Source: Bacillota bacterium
Lineage (GTDB): Bacteria > Bacillota > UBA4882 > UBA8346
Direction: 5' to 3'
Length of the DNA stretch: 64,000 nucleotides
NCBI GenBank assembly: GCA_023415835.1
Contig: JAEZJK010000054.1
Span: 1-64,000, forward strand
The position numbers and the translations under genes were made by a program. Positions 61,277 to 64,000 of this stretch are shown in pieces (within the stretch, counting starts at the first letter, position 1; every line of letters starts with the position of its first letter). The notes under the pieces were generated by a model. That model saw nothing but the letters and a program-made list of their open reading frames with translations. It was not told the DNA's origin and made no database searches.

Positions 61277-61393
61277 ATGAAAATTGATCCTGAAGGCAAC
61301 CTTGAGATTTTTGACGAAGCTAATTTTGAAGGGTCAATAGTTGATAATTCGGAGTATTCATTTATTTACGTCGGCCGACAGAGAACGGCGTAA
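61277..61393 (+). pseudogene. Rhs-core scrap
   Basis: A 38-codon frame ending DNSEYSFIYVGRQRTA matches NTEYSFIYTGGQHLA of the Rhs tail 2.9 kb upstream at most positions. Nothing of the flanking core is left. It shows that more than one Rhs copy has decayed in this island. Confidence 0.6.
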
Positions 61394-61397
61394 AGGA

Positions 61398-61433
61398 AAA
61401 CAAAAAACCGCCTCAAATCTAATTTTGGCGGTT
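61398..61433 (-). terminator. Terminator for the minus-strand genes
   Basis: Read on the minus strand, AACCGCC (61433-61427) pairs with GGCGGTT (61412-61406), followed by TTTTTGTTTTCC. It lies just after the small coiled-coil gene at 61512-61691. Confidence 0.8.
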
Positions 61434-61511
61434 ATGCGACATCAGGTATTTTCATTTACAAAATCCTTACTAGAGTGATGGACTATTTCTCGCGATGCGT
61501 TATTTTACCCG

Positions 61512-61691
61512 TTAAATCTCAACTTGAACTTCCTTACCAAGTTTCTTAATCATTTCCATTATTTGCTGGTGTTCCTGACGGTTTTGGTCGAGGTGAGAAT
61601 CTAGTTTTTGTTCCAATTGATGGAAACGATGATTCATTTCCTCTCTAAGCCCGTCCAATCCTTCACCAGTCACTCCTTGGAGACTTGACAT
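61512..61691 (-). CDS. Small coiled-coil protein (paralogue 2)
   Basis: 59 residues, MSSLQGVTGEGLDGLREEM...NRQEHQQIMEMIKKLGKEV. It aligns with the 88-residue protein at 63044-63310 (GEGLQLL..., QEHQQLHQMISDLNQEVKKL), but lacks that protein's first ~15 residues. Charged heptads predict a coiled coil. No clear SD precedes the ATG, so it may be a truncated copy. It ends before the minus-strand terminator. Confidence 0.55.
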   Translation of the reverse strand: MSSLQGVTGEGLDGLREEMNHRFHQLEQKLDSHLDQNRQEHQQIMEMIKKLGKEVQVEI

Positions 61692-61756
61692 GGCTCTATT
61701 TTATTATGTTTTTGTAACAGAAACAAGAATTGTGCCTATCCCAAATTGTTTGGCGG

Positions 61757-62458
61757 TTACTCGTTGGTTGCCGCCGTCTGCTCTTGGCGGGGGGTAAATC
61801 CGGCCGATCTGGCCAGGATACCCAGTTTCTCAAGGTAGTCCGGGATGTCGGCCAGGGCCACTTTGGCGATACCGCGCATGTCGGAGATGAAGGCGGCGAG
61901 CTCGTCTAGTTTTTGATCCCGGGTCCGGGTAGCCTGTTCGGACTCGCCCTTCTCTTTTTTCTGCCGCAGATCTTGCTCAATCACTTGTTTTACCATGTCA
62001 TACTCCTGCTTGAGCCGGTCCTCGGGGTAACCATACCCGGCCATGGCCTCCAATAATTGGGGGTCGTTCATGGTGTTGGCGTAAAATGATACGGCTTGTT
62101 CCTGCCAGCCATTGAAGCTTTGTTTTCTGACTCCGTAGAGCATCGCCGCCTGATCGGCCTTGTAGAGATTTTTTAAGACAATCCGGGCGACTTTCAAGGT
62201 TTTCATGTACTGCTGGTCTGCTTCCGCCCAAAGGTTGTTGAACTCGGCGGTCGCCGCGACCTTCTCGCCAGATTCTCTTTTTTGGGCGAGATCGAGTTGA
62301 AACGCTTCGTCATATAGGGCTTTCCCGGCTTGAAGCTTGGCCTCGCCGTAACCGTAACTTGCCAGCGCTGTTTTCACCGCGTCGTCCGAGAGAGCGTTTT
62401 CGATCATGGTTTTGGCCGCCATCAGGAAGTCGTTAACCTTGTTTCTGGATACACTCAT
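61757..62458 (-). CDS. Helical protein made of two repeats, unknown
   Basis: 233 residues, SD AAGGAGG. Residues ~20-110 and ~125-215 are copies of one another: ALASYGYGEAKLQAGKALYDEA with AMAGYGYPEDRLKQEYDMVK, each followed by a charged helix with Q-K-R/K-E-S/K-G-E and a final ARIVLKN/AKVALAD helix. There is no signal peptide, Cys or known motif. It is surrounded by small coiled-coil genes and a heptad-coding tandem repeat on the same strand. The function is not known to me. Confidence 0.85.
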   Translation of the reverse strand: MSVSRNKVNDFLMAAKTMIENALSDDAVKTALASYGYGEAKLQAGKALYDEAFQLDLAQKRESGEKVAATAEFNNLWAEADQQYMKTLKVARIVLKNLYKADQAAMLYGVRKQSFNGWQEQAVSFYANTMNDPQLLEAMAGYGYPEDRLKQEYDMVKQVIEQDLRQKKEKGESEQATRTRDQKLDELAAFISDMRGIAKVALADIPDYLEKLGILARSAGFTPRQEQTAATNE

Positions 62459-62491
62459 AATTTTTTAGCCTCCTTTTTAATATTTTTGGTT

Positions 62492-62686
62492 TTATACATT
62501 ATTTTGCGGTTTAGTCATTATTTCGCGTCGTTCTTCCGTTATTTCGGGTAGTTCCATGAATATTTCGGATCGTTTTATAATTATTTTAGATCGTTCAATC
62601 AATATTTCATGATGTTCTTCCATTATTTCATGAAGTTTCATAATTATTTCGGGTCGTTTGATCGTTTTTCTCTGCTGTTTAGTCAT
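62492..62686 (-). CDS. Heptad-repeat peptide encoded by a 21-base tandem repeat
   Basis: 64 codons from ATG 62686; no clear SD. The product is made of seven-residue units (RPEIIMK, LHEIMEE, HHEILIE, RSKIIIK, RSEIFME, LPEITEE, RREIMTK), an ideal coiled-coil pattern. The same frame stays open and keeps heptads upstream of the ATG to about 62740 (EPREKIIQPYERIIKPSEIM), so the true start is unsure. It ends 34 bases before the two-repeat gene. It may be real or a frame over repeat DNA. Confidence 0.45.
   Translation of the reverse strand: MTKQQRKTIKRPEIIMKLHEIMEEHHEILIERSKIIIKRSEIFMELPEITEERREIMTKPQNNV
62500..62670. repeat. Degenerate 21-base tandem repeat
   Basis: About eight units of the form ATTATTTCGGGTCGTTTNATN follow one another with a 21-base period (ATTATTTC or AATATTTC at each unit start). 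The period equals one protein heptad. The 356 bases beyond, to 63043, hold no supported gene. Confidence 0.75.
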
Positions 62687-63043
62687 TATTTCAGATGGTT
62701 TTATGATTCTCTCGTACGGTTGGATGATTTTTTCCCGCGGTTCGATGGTTCTTTGGAGCAGTGGGAAGTTTTTGCAGGTGGTGGAGTGATTTTTCCGCAG
62801 GACGGACCGGTCTCATGGTAAGGTGGAATTTGTTTAATAATTATTTGGACTAGTTTTCCATGGATTTTTGGATGTTCTGTTAACAGATACCAGTAATATT
62901 CGTAACTAATTTTTAAATTCCTGTAAAATGTTGGAATAATTTTGGGAGAGTTGTAAAAATTTTGGAGGGGGGGAGAGGTCAGGTCATTTCTTGTCTCCTG
63001 TTTTTCTGAAGCTTAAGTTGATCACATTGGGGCTGGGGGAATG

Positions 63044-63310
63044 TTATTTAACTCGTTTTAGTTGAATAACTTCAGTATCCAGTTTCTTGACTTCTTGGTT
63101 TAGATCGCTAATCATTTGATGTAATTGTTGGTGTTCTTGATGGTTATTTGCCTCCATCCGCTCCATTCGAGTTTCCATTTTGTCCATTCGGTTATTTAAG
63201 ATATCAAAGCCCTGCACAACCTTATCATTCAACAATTGCAAGCCTTCCCCGAAAGTCCGGAATTGCGCCCGTAAATCTTCTAACAATACCGCTTCTTTGT
63301 TATCATCCAT
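63044..63310 (-). CDS. Small coiled-coil protein (paralogue 1, most complete)
   Basis: 88 residues with ATG behind AGGGAGTG. The first third is EAVLLEDLRAQFRTFGEGLQ; the rest is heptads (DKMETRMERMEANNHQEHQQ, ...LNQEVKKLDTEVIQLKRVK). It is likely a soluble oligomeric coiled coil. Two related copies lie at 61512-61691 and 60923-61096. Function is not known; such small proteins are common near Rhs and transposon debris in this kind of genome. Confidence 0.75.
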   Translation of the reverse strand: MDDNKEAVLLEDLRAQFRTFGEGLQLLNDKVVQGFDILNNRMDKMETRMERMEANNHQEHQQLHQMISDLNQEVKKLDTEVIQLKRVK

Positions 63311-63546
63311 TAAAAATCACTCCCTAGAGATGACTTGGATATATTTTATCATAGTTTGTTCAGAGCAACAAGAAACCGTTTTGAATCACTACGGATTAAC
63401 ATATTAGCTAGATTGTATGGCTCGAGAGTAGATTGAAACCTTTGGGAACCTTTTTAGTTGATTTACCGTAAATTTGCAGGAAAAAATCGGATTGATATGG
63501 AATTTATGATAACTGTTGTAGAACATGTCAAAAAGAGGTGTATTGG

Positions 63547-64000
63547 ATGAGAAAATATTTAAGCATTTTATTAATCCTAACTTTTATACTGGCTACTTTC
63601 AATGTCCAAGCTGAAAGTTACACGGAACAACCCCTGTTCTTGCTTGGCCAAAATGAAAAAGCCGAAGTAATAATCTCCGGGAAGGCCACTGCCTTGGAAC
63701 TCGGAAAAAACCCGATACAGATTATTACCGGCAGTGAAGGGCGGAAATTGGTTTTATGCGCCGGAGAGGCGACCAAATCGGGGGAGATTAAACAAGGAGC
63801 TTCACTAGGGCTATTGTCTTCCAATTTCCAAAAATATGAAAAGGCAATTCAATGTGATTCAGCCTTGACAGCTTACACTCTTAGTAATGATTTATCAACT
63901 ATCTGGCTCGCTACCAGGGGTGGCGTCATTAATAAGGCGGTTGTAAAACCGAAAGTATACCGAGTAAGTTTAGGATCGCTCGAGATGAGTGAGGTTGCTT
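63547..64000 (+). CDS. Secreted protein, 5' part only (runs off the window)
   Basis: ATG 63547 lies behind GAGGTG and opens a frame with no stop to the window end (151 codons). A signal peptide (KYLSILLILTFILATFNVQA, cleavage after A-E-S region) is followed by beta-rich sequence with LFLLGQNEKAEVIISGKATA and LSNDLSTIWLATRGGVI. No family is recognised from this part. Confidence 0.85.
   Translation, partial: MRKYLSILLILTFILATFNVQAESYTEQPLFLLGQNEKAEVIISGKATALELGKNPIQIITGSEGRKLVLCAGEATKSGEIKQGASLGLLSSNFQKYEKAIQCDSALTAYTLSNDLSTIWLATRGGVINKAVVKPKVYRVSLGSLEMSEVA

Noticed and set aside
62609..62821. Phe-rich plus-strand frame over the 21-base repeat
   Set aside because: Antisense of the heptad repeat; composition (F, H, Y, S) is what the repeat gives in any frame.

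Overview
The window reads as a chromosome segment of a spore-forming, moderate-GC Firmicutes-type bacterium. The evidence is SD-rich gene starts with frequent GTG/TTG, the rimP-nusA-rnpM-ylxQ-infB-rbfA-nrnA-truB-ribF order, sporulation-linked genes (GerW/YtfJ, DUF2953, DacF, LonB), a HutP homologue, RqcH, pyruvate phosphate dikinase and a V-type ATPase operon in the Enterococcus hirae ntp order. Three consecutive signal-peptide proteins that end in Phe and look like small outer-membrane beta-barrels (16.3-18.7 kb) hint that the cell is a diderm Firmicute (Limnochordia, Halanaerobiales or Negativicutes-like). That placement is inference.

Layout. 1-745: 3' end of a 5S rRNA with its terminator, tandem decayed copies of that end carrying inserted palindromic repeats, then tRNA-Asn. 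0.8-3.4 kb: a membrane-anchored unknown and a TPR protein. 3.5-12.4 kb: the translation/transcription operon from rimP to ribF. 12.4-16 kb: a membrane protein and ppdK. 16.3-18.7 kb: three putative outer-membrane proteins, facing a LOG-family gene. 19.4-20.9 kb: a tightly overlapping redox/repair operon (glutaredoxin-like, ferredoxin-thioredoxin reductase catalytic chain fused to rubredoxin, 3-methyladenine glycosylase). 21.1-26 kb: a TetR-controlled MacB-type ABC export operon with an operator between -35 and -10. 26.1-27.2 kb: a flavodoxin fused to a degenerate CDP-alcohol-transferase-like membrane domain. 27.2-28.2 kb: a repeat-rich gene-free stretch. 28.2-36.1 kb: LysM protein, RqcH, Ca2+ P-type ATPase, sporulation genes, DacF, tRNA-Leu.

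36.5-48.4 kb: tig-clpP-clpX-lonB proteostasis genes, a patatin and a HI0933-type flavoprotein, then hutP-aroH-hisC (aromatic amino-acid branch) and pepF. 48.5-58.2 kb: DUF502 protein and the complete V-type ATPase operon (H, I, K, E, C, F, A, B, D). The K subunit carries the full set of Na+-binding residues, so the enzyme probably moves Na+. A 242-bp inverted-repeat-bounded element sits between the B and D genes.

58.2-63.4 kb is an accessory island of debris and fast-changing genes: the tail of an Rhs protein carrying an intact M23 metallopeptidase tip with an exported partner overlapping its stop codon, a broken DUF559 gene, another Rhs scrap, three copies of a small coiled-coil protein (one chimeric), a helical protein built of two repeats, and a 21-bp tandem repeat that encodes heptads. 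The window ends inside a secreted protein gene. The most system-like novelty is the orphan Rhs-M23 toxin tip with its putative periplasmic immunity protein.
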